NCBI GenBank assembly: GCA_023400055.1
Contig: JAEXFN010000008.1
Location: 1-64,000 of the forward strand
Length of the DNA stretch: 64,000 bases
Direction of reading: 5' to 3'
From: Bacillota bacterium
Lineage (GTDB): Bacteria > Bacillota > UBA4882 > UBA8346
Position 1 is the stretch's first letter; each line of letters begins with the position of its first letter. Below are positions 52,912 through 62,653 of the stretch, in pieces. Position numbers and translations under genes: made by a program. Below the pieces are notes generated by a model, which saw only the letters and a program-made list of their open reading frames with translations, had not been told where the DNA came from and searched no databases.

Positions 52912-53271
52912 ATGGGGAAACGGATTTTAATAGTTGACGACGCATTGATCAGCCGTAAGTTTTTGGGGAGGATCCTCGGCGAAGGGGGCCACGAGGTGGT
53001 TGGCGAGGCGGCTACCGGATGGGAAGGGGTGCAGCGTTATCAGGAGCTGTTGCCGGATATCGTCACGATGGATATTACGATGCCCGAGATGAACGGCATC
53101 CAAGCCTTACGGGAAATTCGCAAAATCGATCCCCAGGCCAAGGTGCTGATGTGCACGGCCATGGGGCAAAAATACCTGATCCTGGAGGCGATGCAGGCGG
53201 GCGCCACCGATTTTTTGGTGAAACCGTTTGATAAAAAGGTAGTGCTGGAAGCCATCCGGAAATTGGAATAA
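52912..53271 (+). CDS. CheY-like single-domain response regulator
   Basis: A 119-residue stand-alone receiver with every key residue: ILIVDDALISRKFL (acidic pair), DIVTMDITMPEMNG (phospho-Asp), CTAMGQK (Thr) and LVKPFDK (Lys). The sequence is close to CheY. The ATG at 52912 has GAGAGGGG upstream. No chemotaxis kinase or flagellar gene is adjacent, so the partner is unknown. Confidence 0.92.
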   Translation: MGKRILIVDDALISRKFLGRILGEGGHEVVGEAATGWEGVQRYQELLPDIVTMDITMPEMNGIQALREIRKIDPQAKVLMCTAMGQKYLILEAMQAGATDFLVKPFDKKVVLEAIRKLE

Positions 53272-53350
53272 ATGCTGCCGTTAGATTCGGTTGCAATAAG
53301 TTCTGGTGCAACTCAAAATATGACAACATATTTTCACTTCTATAAATTAT

Positions 53351-53380
53351 GAAAAAGAACCTACTGATAGGTTCTTTTTG
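53351..53380. terminator. Bidirectional terminator between CheY and YdcZ genes
   Basis: A perfect 12-bp stem AAAAAGAACCTA / TAGGTTCTTTTT with a 4-base loop and T-runs on both strands, between convergent genes. Confidence 0.92.
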
Positions 53381-53416
53381 TTTTCGCTGGATTAAGTCGT
53401 AGCCGGTCACGACCGA

Positions 53417-53860
53417 TTAATTCAGCAAGATTTTCGACCCGACCACAATGAGAACGATCCCGCCCAATTTCAGCATATTGAAAGGAATTTGCTCCATCCC
53501 GAACAGTCCGAAATGATCGATGAGGTAAGCGGTTAAAAGTTGCGCGCCGATGATGGCGGTGGTCGCCACCCCCACCCCCAGCTTGGGAATGCTGACCGCC
53601 ACTCCGAAGATGATCGCTACGCCGATGGGGCCGCCCAGCCAGGCATACCAGGGTACATTGCCCATTTTGGCAAAATTGCCGTTGCCCAGGAATAAAAGCA
53701 GGATACCCGCAGTAATCGTTCCGATCAGGTGGACACTGAAAGTCCCTTCTAATAAACCGATGATCTTGCAGAGCGCGCTGTTGAAGGTGCCCTGGATGGC
53801 CATTAAAGCCCCGGATCCCGCAGCCAATAAGAGCGGAAGCAGCCTTCCTTTAAAATCCAT
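53417..53860 (-). CDS. YdcZ-family (DMT superfamily) membrane protein
   Basis: A 147-residue membrane protein with five hydrophobic segments. It carries LLAAGSGALMAIQGTFNSAL near residue 12 and WLGGPIGVAIIFGVAVSIPKLGVG near 75-98, both typical of the YdcZ/DUF606 family of half-size DMT transporters. The start at 53860 has GGGAGG 8 bases upstream. The substrate is unknown. Divergent from the ZIP transporter gene. Confidence 0.87.
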   Translation of the reverse strand: MDFKGRLLPLLLAAGSGALMAIQGTFNSALCKIIGLLEGTFSVHLIGTITAGILLLFLGNGNFAKMGNVPWYAWLGGPIGVAIIFGVAVSIPKLGVGVATTAIIGAQLLTAYLIDHFGLFGMEQIPFNMLKLGGIVLIVVGSKILLN

Positions 53861-54026
53861 TCCTTCGCCTCCCAAAAGATAGTCTTTGCGCCGAAAAAGA
53901 CTCATATCCGAGTTAAATTCCGGCATAAGATCTGCTGATGCCCCGTCTACGGCAGCTCCTGACAACTGGCGGACAAAAATGGCGCGCTCCCGGACGGGAC
54001 ATCGAGATGATGAAGCGGGTGAAGCC

Positions 54027-54767
54027 ATGGAATTACTCAAAGCGACCATCCTGGGGTTGGTGTCCGGTTTAAGTGGGACAATGATCGGCGGAGCCTATAT
54101 TGTATTTCGCACCGGAACCAGTCTGACCAAACAAAGTTGGCTGCTGGGGTTTTCGGGCGGGATTATGGCGGCGGTAGTGTGCTTCGATTTATGGCCGGAG
54201 GCTTTGCATTACGGAGGGATCTTCCCGGCGACGCTAGGCACGGCGGTCGGCCTGATTCTGGTACAGTATTTCGACCGGTTGTTGAAATTGTTCCCCTGGT
54301 ATCAACGGCGCAGTTTTTCCCGTTTTGCCAAAGTCGGCATTTTACTGGGCGTGGGGATCGGGGCGCATAATTTTCCGGAAGGCGTGGCGCTCGGCACCAC
54401 GTATATTGCCGACCCGGCACTGGCCGGGTGGATCGGCCTGGCGCTGCTGATGGCCATCCATAATATCCCCGAAGGCATGGTGATGGCCGCGGCGTTTCAA
54501 ATCGGGCGCGTCGCCACCGCCAAGATCATGCTTTCGCTATTCCTGGTGGAATTGCCGATGGCCTTCGGGAGCACGGCCGGAGCCTTTCTGGGGACGCTCT
54601 CGCCGCAAATGGTCGCCATTTCATTGGGCTTTGCCGGGGGAGCCATGATCTTGCTGGTCGCCAAGGAATTGTTGCCGATGGCCAATAAATTAGCCGGTGC
54701 CTTTTGGGTAGGTACCGGCTTTGCGGTGGGCAGCATTGTGGGTCTGGTTTTGGTGCATTTCATTTAA
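54027..54767 (+). CDS. ZIP-family divalent metal transporter
   Basis: A 246-residue membrane protein with about eight hydrophobic segments. Metal-site helices read AHNFPEGVALGT near residue 115 and HNIPEGMVMAAA near 148, the bimetal centre of ZupT/GufA-type ZIP proteins that import zinc, iron or manganese. The ATG at 54027 starts at the first membrane helix; an earlier in-frame ATG would add a non-membrane tail. A GAAGCGGGTG region precedes it, a weak ribosome site. Confidence 0.9.
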   Translation: MELLKATILGLVSGLSGTMIGGAYIVFRTGTSLTKQSWLLGFSGGIMAAVVCFDLWPEALHYGGIFPATLGTAVGLILVQYFDRLLKLFPWYQRRSFSRFAKVGILLGVGIGAHNFPEGVALGTTYIADPALAGWIGLALLMAIHNIPEGMVMAAAFQIGRVATAKIMLSLFLVELPMAFGSTAGAFLGTLSPQMVAISLGFAGGAMILLVAKELLPMANKLAGAFWVGTGFAVGSIVGLVLVHFI

Positions 54768-54876
54768 AAAGGTTATGATGAAGTCCGGGCGCGTCGAAGC
54801 CGCTAAGAAATAAGCCGGAGATACATCCCTTTGCAGGGAGGTTTCCCGACTTTGAAAGCTTTTCCACCGGACTAAG

Positions 54877-56481
54877 CTAATTGGATCGCTTGCCCTCCTT
54901 GGCGGGCGCACTCTCCCATTGCGCCTTTTTGAGCAGGATGCCGTATTCGATACTATCCACCAAGGCTTCCCAGGAGGCTTCGATGATGTCTTCGGAGACG
55001 CCGACGGTGCCCCAGGAATTGTTTCCGTCCGAGCTCTCGATGAGGACCCGGACCTTGGCGGCAGTGCCGCGGTCTTCATCCAGGACCCGGACTTTATAGT
55101 CCACCAGCTCGACATCGCCGATCTCCGGATAAAAGCGGAGCAAGGCCTTGCGGATGGCCGAATCCAGCGCGTTGACAGGGCCGTCGCCCTCGGCGGCAGT
55201 GATCTCCTGTTCATCCCCGACCCCGACTTTAATAGTGGCTTCCGCCAAAACCGGATGATCGCCCCGTTTCTCGACGATCAACCGGAACCCTTCCAGCGTA
55301 AAAGCCTTTTCAAACAGGCCGAACGATTTCTTGATCAACAGGTCGAACGAAGCGTCGGCCGCCTCGAATTGGTAGCCGGAATTTTCGAGTTCCTTCAAAT
55401 GATTGGTCAGGGCCAACACATGGGGATCGTCTTTCTTGGTGTTGGGTACGATTTCCCGGACTTTGCTTAGAATGGTGCTCCGGCCCGCCTGGTCCGACAG
55501 CAGAAAACGGCGTTTGTTGCCGACCTGCTCGGAACGGATATGTTCCAGGGAGAGCGGATTCTTTAGAATGGCATCCACATGAGTGCCGGCTTTGTGGGCG
55601 AACGCCGAACCTCCCACATAAGGCTGGCGCTCGTCATGATGGAGATTGGCCAATTCGGATATGTAGCGCGAGACTTCGGTAATCAGGGTCAGATGCTCCT
55701 TGACGCCGGAATCGTAACCCAGTTTCAAGATCAGCGTCGGGATAATGCTGGACAGGTTGGCATTGCCGCAACGCTCGCCGTAACCGTTGAATGTCCCCTG
55801 GACGTGCGTCGCGCCGGACTGGACCGCCATGACCGTCGCGGCCACTGCGGTGCCCGAGTCATTGTGAAAGTGGATGCCGAAGGGAATGGGCAGCGCCGCT
55901 TGAACCGTTTTCAAAATCTCTAGCATTTCCAGCGGCAGGGTGCCGCCGTTGGTATCGCACAACACGACCGTGCTGGCACCGCCGCGGATGGCGGCCCGCA
56001 ATGTCTCCAGCGCGTAATCGGGATTGGACTTGTAGCCGTCAAAAAAATGTTCGGCGTCGTAGATGACCTCTTTTTGGTGGCAGTGGAGATAAGCGATGGA
56101 GTCCTCGATAATCTGGAGATTCTCGCCCAAGGTCACCCGCAGCACTTCCTGGGCGTGCAGATCCCAGCTTTTGCCGAAGATCGCGACCACCGGCGTTCCG
56201 GTTGCGAGCAGGTCATTCAGGGTTTTGTCGTCCTCGGGACGGTGGTTGCTCCGCCGGGTGCTGCCGAAGGCGGCCAGTTTAGCGTGGCCCAGCCGAAGCT
56301 TGCTGGCTTCTTGATAGAAATCCCAATCCTTCGGGTTGGAACCCGGCCAACCGCCTTCGATATAATCAATGCCCAAGAGGTCGAGTTTGCGAACGATCCG
56401 CAGTTTATCCTGTACCGAAAAATAAACGCCTTCACCCTGCGTACCGTCGCGGAGGGTGGTGTCGTAAAAAATTACTCGCAT
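54877..56481 (-). CDS. cimA: Citramalate synthase
   Basis: A 534-residue enzyme of the HMGL-like/LeuA family. The N-terminal TIM barrel has YDTTLRDGTQGEGVYFS (metal and substrate site), ADIEGGWPGSNPKD-like YIEGGWPGSNPKD near 41 and HFHNDSGTAVA near 205. The C-terminal leucine-binding regulatory domain (LVDYKVRVLDEDRGTAAKVRV, NNSWGTVGVSEDIIEASW) indicates CimA: acetyl-CoA plus pyruvate to citramalate for isoleucine. The length is normal for the family. AGGGAG precedes the ATG. It is a single gene, divergent from the peptidoglycan-binding gene. Confidence 0.92.
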   Translation of the reverse strand: MRVIFYDTTLRDGTQGEGVYFSVQDKLRIVRKLDLLGIDYIEGGWPGSNPKDWDFYQEASKLRLGHAKLAAFGSTRRSNHRPEDDKTLNDLLATGTPVVAIFGKSWDLHAQEVLRVTLGENLQIIEDSIAYLHCHQKEVIYDAEHFFDGYKSNPDYALETLRAAIRGGASTVVLCDTNGGTLPLEMLEILKTVQAALPIPFGIHFHNDSGTAVAATVMAVQSGATHVQGTFNGYGERCGNANLSSIIPTLILKLGYDSGVKEHLTLITEVSRYISELANLHHDERQPYVGGSAFAHKAGTHVDAILKNPLSLEHIRSEQVGNKRRFLLSDQAGRSTILSKVREIVPNTKKDDPHVLALTNHLKELENSGYQFEAADASFDLLIKKSFGLFEKAFTLEGFRLIVEKRGDHPVLAEATIKVGVGDEQEITAAEGDGPVNALDSAIRKALLRFYPEIGDVELVDYKVRVLDEDRGTAAKVRVLIESSDGNNSWGTVGVSEDIIEASWEALVDSIEYGILLKKAQWESAPAKEGKRSN

Positions 56482-56630
56482 GATCCCGACAACTCCCTGT
56501 GTTTATTGTAAGACAAATTTGCTTGATATTGAATCAATTTTAATCCGCCAACCGTTGATTGTCAATGCTGTTTTTGGCCTTTTGCACCAGTGGCCGATCT
56601 CGTTCATAAATTAGTAACCGGGGGTATGGG

Positions 56631-57929
56631 ATGATGGCATGGCAATGGACGAAAGTAACCGAACTGCCGCTGGGGAAACGGATCTTGCATGATGGCGACC
56701 AGGGCAGCGATGTCCAGACGCTCCAGCAATTGCTGAAACAGACGGGTTTCTATTTCGGCAATTGCGACGGAATATTCGGCGTGTTGACCGAGGAAGCGGT
56801 GGTGCTGTTCCAGAAGACCTTCCATTTGCGGATCGACGGCCGGGTGGGGCGGGAGGTTGTAAAGGCATTGCGCGATTCTTCGCAGCGGGTCGGCCGCCTC
56901 ATTTATACCGTCAAAGAGGCGGAGAATTTGAGCACCATCTCCCAGAAGTTTCAGGTGCGCAATTCCGCCTGGGACAGCATTGCCGGCCAGGGGAAACCGC
57001 AGCACAAGATCTATCCCGGCATGAAGCTGGTGCTTAATGAGAAAGCCGTTCTGGTTTGGGAGGAGACCAGAAGAAATAGCAACCCCGGACCTGCCTTGGA
57101 GACGGTAAGCGGCCAGATTCGCGCCGCTCTCCATTGCGGCGCGGACTTGAAGTTGATTTTGCCAGAGACGGTCGATCCCGGCTTTTTTCATTTGGTGGCA
57201 GCGGAGCCGGCCGTCTGGAACGATCTGCTGGCAGCCAAGAAAGAATGGCGGGGCTGGTGTTCCCAGCTTTCAGGGTACCCCAACCTGAAATGGGGAGTCG
57301 ATCTGCGGAACGCGCCGTTAGAAGCGGTGTTCCGTTGGGTCGAATTCTTGAAGTACGTCGGGTCGAACGCCAAACCTTGCGAACTGGCGGTATTGCCGTT
57401 ATTCCCGGCGGACCGGGCCGGTTTTTCCGACCGTTTATACTGGCTGAACCTGCCGCTGATTGCCAAAACCGTAAAATGGCTGGTTTTCGAGCCGGTTCTC
57501 GGTACAGATTCGCCGGAGCTTTTTCGGGAAAGCGTCGTCCAGAGCCGCAAGCTCTTGCGAGAACTGCTGCGTCTCGGCCTGGCGGGGCGGTCGCTGTGGC
57601 TGGGGGAACTGGCGGCCTGGGATTGGAATCTGGATCGGGCCAGCCTGGCGAAGATCTCCTATCGCGAGGCGCGCCTGATCCGGGCCATGAGTCCCCGTTC
57701 CTGCCGGACTTGGCCCGAACTTGGCTACACCCGGGTGGATTTTTCACGCCGCCGCGAGCGGCATTGCCTGATTTACCGGGATGAAACCGACTGGGCGGTG
57801 TTTCTGAAATCGGCTGTTCAATACCAGCTCTTCGGAGTGGTGCTGCGCAACTTCGGAGCGATGGGGAGCGCCGGTGCGGAATTGCTCGCCGCGACTTTTG
57901 CGGTTCTGCCCCCGGCTAAATTGAACTAA
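56631..57929 (+). CDS. Peptidoglycan-binding / LysM protein with YaaH-like C-terminal region
   Basis: A 432-residue protein: a peptidoglycan-binding domain at residues 22-75 (GDQGSDVQTLQQLLKQTGFY, GIFGVLTEEAVVLFQ), a LysM domain at 91-137 (YTVKEAENLSTISQKF, YPGMKLVL) and a C-terminal TIM-barrel-like region (about 160-430) resembling spore GH18/YaaH proteins. No classical signal peptide, as is common in spore coat or cortex proteins made in the mother cell. GGGGGTATGGG precedes the ATGATG. The catalytic DxE pattern of GH18 could not be placed, so activity is uncertain. Confidence 0.78.
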   Translation: MMAWQWTKVTELPLGKRILHDGDQGSDVQTLQQLLKQTGFYFGNCDGIFGVLTEEAVVLFQKTFHLRIDGRVGREVVKALRDSSQRVGRLIYTVKEAENLSTISQKFQVRNSAWDSIAGQGKPQHKIYPGMKLVLNEKAVLVWEETRRNSNPGPALETVSGQIRAALHCGADLKLILPETVDPGFFHLVAAEPAVWNDLLAAKKEWRGWCSQLSGYPNLKWGVDLRNAPLEAVFRWVEFLKYVGSNAKPCELAVLPLFPADRAGFSDRLYWLNLPLIAKTVKWLVFEPVLGTDSPELFRESVVQSRKLLRELLRLGLAGRSLWLGELAAWDWNLDRASLAKISYREARLIRAMSPRSCRTWPELGYTRVDFSRRRERHCLIYRDETDWAVFLKSAVQYQLFGVVLRNFGAMGSAGAELLAATFAVLPPAKLN

Positions 57930-58008
57930 ACCGGAGCGCTATCGTTCGGCCGTCCTTGCTGCCGCAGAAAGCCGGATGCGGAATAGGGTCCCGGCATGAT
58001 CAGGCTTT

Positions 58009-58044
58009 TAAAACCACTGTTTCGCGCGACGTCCAGTGGTTTTT
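58009..58044 (+). terminator. Terminator behind the LysM gene
   Basis: AAACCACTG (58011-58019) pairs with CAGTGGTTT (58034-58042) and runs into T. A short open frame across it is discounted. Confidence 0.87.
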
Positions 58045-58169
58045 GTCTGGAATCGAAATTCGCCGCAGTTTTACAACCAAATATTAATATTCATTGTATA
58101 AAGCGGAAAGGTCCCGATGTGAAACGGCAAACGATGATCTTTTGGATAATTTCATTCAAAAAAGGCGGG

Positions 58170-58200
58170 GGATATTTTTTGTCCGGCCACCGCATATAAA
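58170..58200 (+). promoter_or_regulatory. Possible sigma-E-type sporulation promoter
   Basis: GATATTT at 58171-58177 and CATATAAA at 58193-58200, about 15 bases apart, resemble the mother-cell sigma-E boxes (ATATT and CATANANT). It lies about 130 bases before the SipL-like gene. Suggestive only. The rest of 58045-58330 holds a possible hairpin at 58240-58275 and no gene. Confidence 0.45.
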
Positions 58201-58330
58201 TAAGATAAAATCATACCCATTGATTGGAAGCTAACAGTTCCTTCCGACACGGAGGCCCGGGAGGTGGTGAGTTTTGCCGTTACTGACGGAAATTTCTTAG
58301 CTTGCGATCCGATATGAAAGGGGGAAAAAA

Positions 58331-60022
58331 ATGAGTCTGAATTGCCAATACGATGTGTTGCGTTATCCGTTTTATCTCCGGGATCTGACGCGGCGGATTA
58401 CCTTGGAAACGGTTTTGCCGCTGCCGGAGAGCGCGCCGCGCATCCAGGGAGTGGTCGGCGGCGATCTGCTGGCGGAACCGCCCCGTTTCGTCGTCGGCGA
58501 TGAGCAGATTACGGTGTCCGGGAGGGTTCATCCGCATCTGGTTTACATCGGTAAAACGGATGAAGCGGAGCTGAAGCGCAGTTTGCCGGCGGATGACCTG
58601 GATCAGGATACCGCTGAAGCCGATCAGGATACCCAACGTCAACCGCGCGAGTACGGCGTCGGCTGGCGGGAGGACGACGGCCCGATTTATGAGGAGTCGG
58701 TCGGGTTTCCGGGATTGCGGCCGGAGATGATGGTCGATGTCGATCTGGAGTCCGCCAGTTGCGCGTTTGAGAAAGACGGAGAGGATCGGGTGATCGTCCG
58801 TAGCCAGATTGAGCTCCGGATTCATGCGACCAGCATGCAGACGGCGGGGGTTCTCGGCGGAGTGAGTTGCGTTCCGACCGACCAGGTTCAGAGCGCTACG
58901 GAGCAAGTGCGGGTCGAAGAACTGGTGGGAGTGCGCCGCGAGCGCATGAACGTTCAGGCCCCCCTGTTATTGCCCAACCTGAAGCCGGGGCTTTCCCGGG
59001 TTATCCGGCAGGGGATCCGGCCTTCCGGGGTCACCTGGGAGGTTAACCGGAACAAGATTCTGGTCAAGGGTTTTTTGGAAGTTTCGCTGATCTATGTCGG
59101 CTGCGATGACGACGGGCAAGCCACCGAAGTTTTTATGAACGAGTGGTCGCGCAGCGCCGGGAACGGACTCTCCTTCGAGACCGCCATCGATTTTGATGGG
59201 GCCGAGGAGGGGATGGCGGTCGTTCCCCGGGTCATGGTGAGCCGGGCGGAGCTGGAACGGGCCTCCCAACGGGAACTGCGCGCCAACGTCAAACTGGAGG
59301 TCGAGGCCCGAGTCAGCCGGATCGTGACCCAGGAGATGGTGGTGGAGGTCAACTCGCCTACCAATGAGGTGCTGGACTCCCAGAAATATCTGCTCGAAGT
59401 CGAAGAGCATTCCGGCGAAAGCAGCGGCGAGATCGATCTGGATCTGATGGTGAATCTGCCGTTCGGCCTGCCCGGAATGGATCGCCTGTTGGGTTGGCGG
59501 GGCACGCCCGGCGCGCTCACGCTCGAGGCCGGGGATGGCAAGGCCATGCTGGAAGGGATGCTCAACCTGCAGTTGTTTTATATCGCGGAGGCCAGCGATG
59601 AGACGCGTCTGATGATGGCGGAATGGGGTTTCGCCAGCGGCAATGAGCTGCCGGTGGCGGGGATGATCGATTTCGCCGGGATCACCCCCGGTGCGTTGCT
59701 GCACTCTTTCGTAAACCTGGATAATCTGAACCTGGAGCTGACCAGCGAACGCACGCTGCGCCTGACCGGCGTCCTCCGGACGCGGGTATTCGCCAGAACC
59801 CCCCGGGCCGTCATGGTATTGCGGGATTGCGCCCTGGTCGAGCCGGTGGATCCGGCCACCCGGCCCAGCATGCTCTTTTATGTGATCCAACCCGGTGACA
59901 CGTTGTGGAAAGTCGCCCGCCGTTATCAAACCACCGTCGACGCGCTGGGGCGGTGCAACCAGATTGTGAATCCGGAAAGTCTGGATACAGGGCAAAAACT
60001 GCTCATTCCCAAAGGGGTTTGA
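58331..60022 (+). CDS. DUF3794-LysM spore morphogenetic protein, SipL/SpoVID-like
   Basis: A 563-residue protein with repeated DUF3794 domains (about 30-190, 200-330 and 370-500) and a C-terminal LysM at 515-560 (YVIQPGDTLWKVARRYQTTV, GQKLLIPKG). This order matches SipL of Clostridioides, which binds SpoIVA through its LysM domain to build the spore coat. Acidic segments (DDLDQDTAEADQDT) occur in the first third. AAAGGGGG precedes the ATG, and a sigma-E-like promoter lies upstream. Acts in the mother cell at the forespore surface. Confidence 0.85.
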   Translation: MSLNCQYDVLRYPFYLRDLTRRITLETVLPLPESAPRIQGVVGGDLLAEPPRFVVGDEQITVSGRVHPHLVYIGKTDEAELKRSLPADDLDQDTAEADQDTQRQPREYGVGWREDDGPIYEESVGFPGLRPEMMVDVDLESASCAFEKDGEDRVIVRSQIELRIHATSMQTAGVLGGVSCVPTDQVQSATEQVRVEELVGVRRERMNVQAPLLLPNLKPGLSRVIRQGIRPSGVTWEVNRNKILVKGFLEVSLIYVGCDDDGQATEVFMNEWSRSAGNGLSFETAIDFDGAEEGMAVVPRVMVSRAELERASQRELRANVKLEVEARVSRIVTQEMVVEVNSPTNEVLDSQKYLLEVEEHSGESSGEIDLDLMVNLPFGLPGMDRLLGWRGTPGALTLEAGDGKAMLEGMLNLQLFYIAEASDETRLMMAEWGFASGNELPVAGMIDFAGITPGALLHSFVNLDNLNLELTSERTLRLTGVLRTRVFARTPRAVMVLRDCALVEPVDPATRPSMLFYVIQPGDTLWKVARRYQTTVDALGRCNQIVNPESLDTGQKLLIPKGV

Positions 60023-60061
60023 GGTCTTCAGCGAACTCCAGACCCAGCGAATGGAAAGTCT

Positions 60062-60093
60062 GACAAACTCCGGTCTTGCGGCCGGAGTTTGTC
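60062..60093. terminator. Bidirectional terminator between SipL-like and DUF362 genes
   Basis: A perfect 12-bp stem GACAAACTCCGG / CCGGAGTTTGTC with an 8-base loop between convergent genes. T-tracts are short. Confidence 0.8.
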
Positions 60094-60220
60094 GTTAAGG
60101 ATATTCATGGTCTTTGGCCGAGAGCCATCGTTCGAGCGGATTGGTAGTTTTCAGGCCAATTATCGGGCCGGATGAGCCGTCGGCTGAATCGTGGTCTTTC
60201 CTCCAGGCGCTTCCATAACG

Positions 60221-61321
60221 CTATTTTTTTGCGCCCGTCTCGCTCAGGAAACGCACGATCGCGGCGGCCGCGGGGGGACAGCCGGGCAGATGGTTTGCGC
60301 ACGATTGGGTGCAAGAGCCGATGCCGATCCCCGGTCCGGCGACTCCCCGGAAGCCTTGGCCGATCCGGATGGGACGCGGCAGACGCGCCAGGCCGCTCTG
60401 GTTTTTCAGGCGGTACAGCGCGTGGATCAGGCTGCCGTAGCAAGCCGAACAGGCCTGGCGGGCTTCGATCCATTGCGCCAGGTCGCGGGCTTGGCCGGTG
60501 AGGCGGAGCGGCTGGGAAGGTTTCTCGGCCGGATTGATCTCGTCCAGGATCATCCGGCTGAGATCGGCGGAACCGAGGCCGAGCCCGGCGGCCAGCCCGA
60601 TATAGGGGACAGCGGCCGTTTCCAGGCCGATCAGCGAGGCGGCGTAAGCATCCAGCAGCACCGGATCGGTCCCGGCGAAGATCCGATCCATCGGCACCGG
60701 GTTGCCCCCTTCCTCGAAGCTGAGATCGCCGGCGATGGCGTCGACAATGGTCAGGCCGGGGCGGATGGCGGCGGCCAGCGCGGCGATGGGCCGGTGCAGG
60801 CCCAGGTTATGGTAACGCCGTTTTTCCCCGTCGGGGATGCAGCCTTTCAGGTTCTTCAGGGCGCAGGTCAGTTCGGTCTGGCAATGTGCCTTCAAGACCG
60901 GCAGATTGATCAGGAAATCGGTCTCCAGTGCCGGCCGGCAGATCGTCAGGTCGAGCTCGCCCAGCCGGCGCCGGACCGTCGGCGCCCCTTTCAGATCGAC
61001 CAGGGGCACCCCGTATTGGCGGGCCATTTCTTCATAGCCGCAAATCCGGAAGGCGCGACCGGTGCCTTCGCCCAGCCAGGAGCCTTCGATGATCGAAAGC
61101 TGCTGAAAGCCGTGCTCCTGAAGATAGGCGATGATCGCCGCGGCGATGGCCGGGTGAGTGGTGGCTCCGCTATCGGCCGGCTTGGCTACCACTAGGTTGG
61201 GCTTTAAAGCGATCCGGGCTCCCTGGGGCAGCTGGTCCGCCAGGGCGATCCGCTCCAACAGCCGTTGGGTCATGACGAAGGGGTCGTTCCCATAGATGAC
61301 CGTAATTTGTTCGGGTTTCAT
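60221..61321 (-). CDS. DUF362 protein
   Basis: A 366-residue DUF362 protein. Conserved family stretches are RIALKPNLVVAKPADSGATTHP near residues 37-58, LINLPVLKAHCQTELTCALKN near 140-160 and a FAGTDPVLLDAYAASLIG region near 225. The C-terminus has a Cys cluster (CSACYGSL and CTQSCANHLPGC) that may bind an Fe-S cluster. Function unknown. GGAGG precedes the ATG. It stands alone, convergent with the SipL-like gene. Confidence 0.85.
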   Translation of the reverse strand: MKPEQITVIYGNDPFVMTQRLLERIALADQLPQGARIALKPNLVVAKPADSGATTHPAIAAAIIAYLQEHGFQQLSIIEGSWLGEGTGRAFRICGYEEMARQYGVPLVDLKGAPTVRRRLGELDLTICRPALETDFLINLPVLKAHCQTELTCALKNLKGCIPDGEKRRYHNLGLHRPIAALAAAIRPGLTIVDAIAGDLSFEEGGNPVPMDRIFAGTDPVLLDAYAASLIGLETAAVPYIGLAAGLGLGSADLSRMILDEINPAEKPSQPLRLTGQARDLAQWIEARQACSACYGSLIHALYRLKNQSGLARLPRPIRIGQGFRGVAGPGIGIGSCTQSCANHLPGCPPAAAAIVRFLSETGAKK

Positions 61322-61627
61322 GTCGGGCCTCCGCGTATGGTAATCCGGGTTATCATCCTAATTATGATACGGAACGCAATCCTTACTGATGCCGAGCGGT
61401 TTCGCGCATCCGGGAAAGTTCCGCGGTTGCCCCGGTGACTTTTTCAAGCCATGGACGACAAGCTTTTCCCCGACGCGGCCAATCCGTTTGCCGGAATTGA
61501 TTTCACCATCGGAATGGCGATCTCCTTTTTATGACCGATAATTCGTTTAAAACCGCGGCAAGCTGTTTAAGCTAACTTTGGCCGAGCCCGTCGCGATCGG
61601 GAGCGGGCCGTGGCCGGGAGAATGCCG
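61322..61627. other. Intergenic region, no gene seen
   Basis: About 300 bases between divergent DUF362 and UV endonuclease genes. Near 61345-61375 an AT-rich segment may hold the DUF362 promoter. Nothing else is supported. Confidence 0.4.
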
Positions 61628-62524
61628 ATGCAGTTTGGATATTGTTGTATTGCCCTGGGGATCGAGAATTGTTCCACCGCCAAGACGGTGACGGTCCAAA
61701 ACCTGCTGAAGATCGAGGAACCTTACCGTTTCGGCAGGCTGGCGACGATCGCCCGCGCCAATCTGGCCAACACCAAGCGGCTGCTCTGGTACAACCAGGC
61801 CCACGACATCCGCTTGTATCGCTTTTCCTCACAGCTGGTTCCGCTGGCTACCCATCCGGTGGCCGCCGGTTGGGACTATCTCAGCGAGCTCCGGACGGAA
61901 CTGGCCGAGGTCGGCCGGGCGGTCAACGAGACCGGCATCCGGGTTTCGACCCATCCCGGCCAATATACGGTGTTGAACACCCCCTCGGAGGAGGTCTGGC
62001 GGAATTCCCTCGCCGACCTGGAGTATCACCACCGGCTGCTGGCCGCGATGCAGCTGGAACAGAATGCCCGGATGATCGTGCACGTGGGCGGCGCCTATCA
62101 GGACAAACCGAAGGCGCTCGCGCAATTCGCCCGGCGCTTCGCCGAGCTTCCGGAGGGGCTGAGCCGCAGGCTCTGCGTAGAAAATGACGACCGGACCTTC
62201 ACGGTCCGGGATGTCCTGGGCCTGGCCGAGCGGCTGGGGATTCCGATGGTGGTCGATCTGCACCACCACCGCTGTTGCAACCAGGGCGAACGGCTGGCCG
62301 ATTATCTGCCGGCGATCTACCGCACCTGGGGCGATACCCTTCCCAAAGTGCATCTTTCCAGTCCCCGGTCGGAACGGGACTTCCGGGCGCACGCCGATTG
62401 GGTCGATCCCGCCGACTTCCGGGAGTTTCTGGCGATCAACCCTCGACCGGAGGTGGCGGTGATGATCGAGGCCAAGATGAAGGACCTGGCCGTCTTCAAG
62501 CTGCGGGAAGCGGTGGGCTGGTAG
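61628..62524 (+). CDS. uvsE: UV damage endonuclease UvdE
   Basis: A 298-residue UVDE TIM-barrel repair enzyme that nicks DNA 5' of UV photoproducts. Signature stretches are ANLANTKRLLWYNQAHDIRLYRFSS, split across residues 47-71, STHPGQYTVLNTP near 110, HVGGAYQDKPKAL near 148 and DLHHHRCC near 210, with metal ligands Glu, His and Asp. The ATG at 61628 follows GGGAG by 8 bases; an ATG at 61610 is less likely. Single gene. Such light-independent repair would suit spores. Confidence 0.9.
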   Translation: MQFGYCCIALGIENCSTAKTVTVQNLLKIEEPYRFGRLATIARANLANTKRLLWYNQAHDIRLYRFSSQLVPLATHPVAAGWDYLSELRTELAEVGRAVNETGIRVSTHPGQYTVLNTPSEEVWRNSLADLEYHHRLLAAMQLEQNARMIVHVGGAYQDKPKALAQFARRFAELPEGLSRRLCVENDDRTFTVRDVLGLAERLGIPMVVDLHHHRCCNQGERLADYLPAIYRTWGDTLPKVHLSSPRSERDFRAHADWVDPADFREFLAINPRPEVAVMIEAKMKDLAVFKLREAVGW

Positions 62525-62653
62525 AGGTCGCCCCGCTTACGCAGGGTGGGATGGTTTTTTGAGGCTTGCTTCATTTTCTCGGAATATTCCATCCCGGTTT
62601 CGGAATATTTAATAATGATGCAGTGGTCCAAGTCGGCAAAAGGGGATGTTCAA

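Noticed and set aside
57996..58199. 67-codon frame behind the LysM gene
   Set aside because: It runs through a strong terminator hairpin and the possible sigma-E promoter, and shows no protein-like features.
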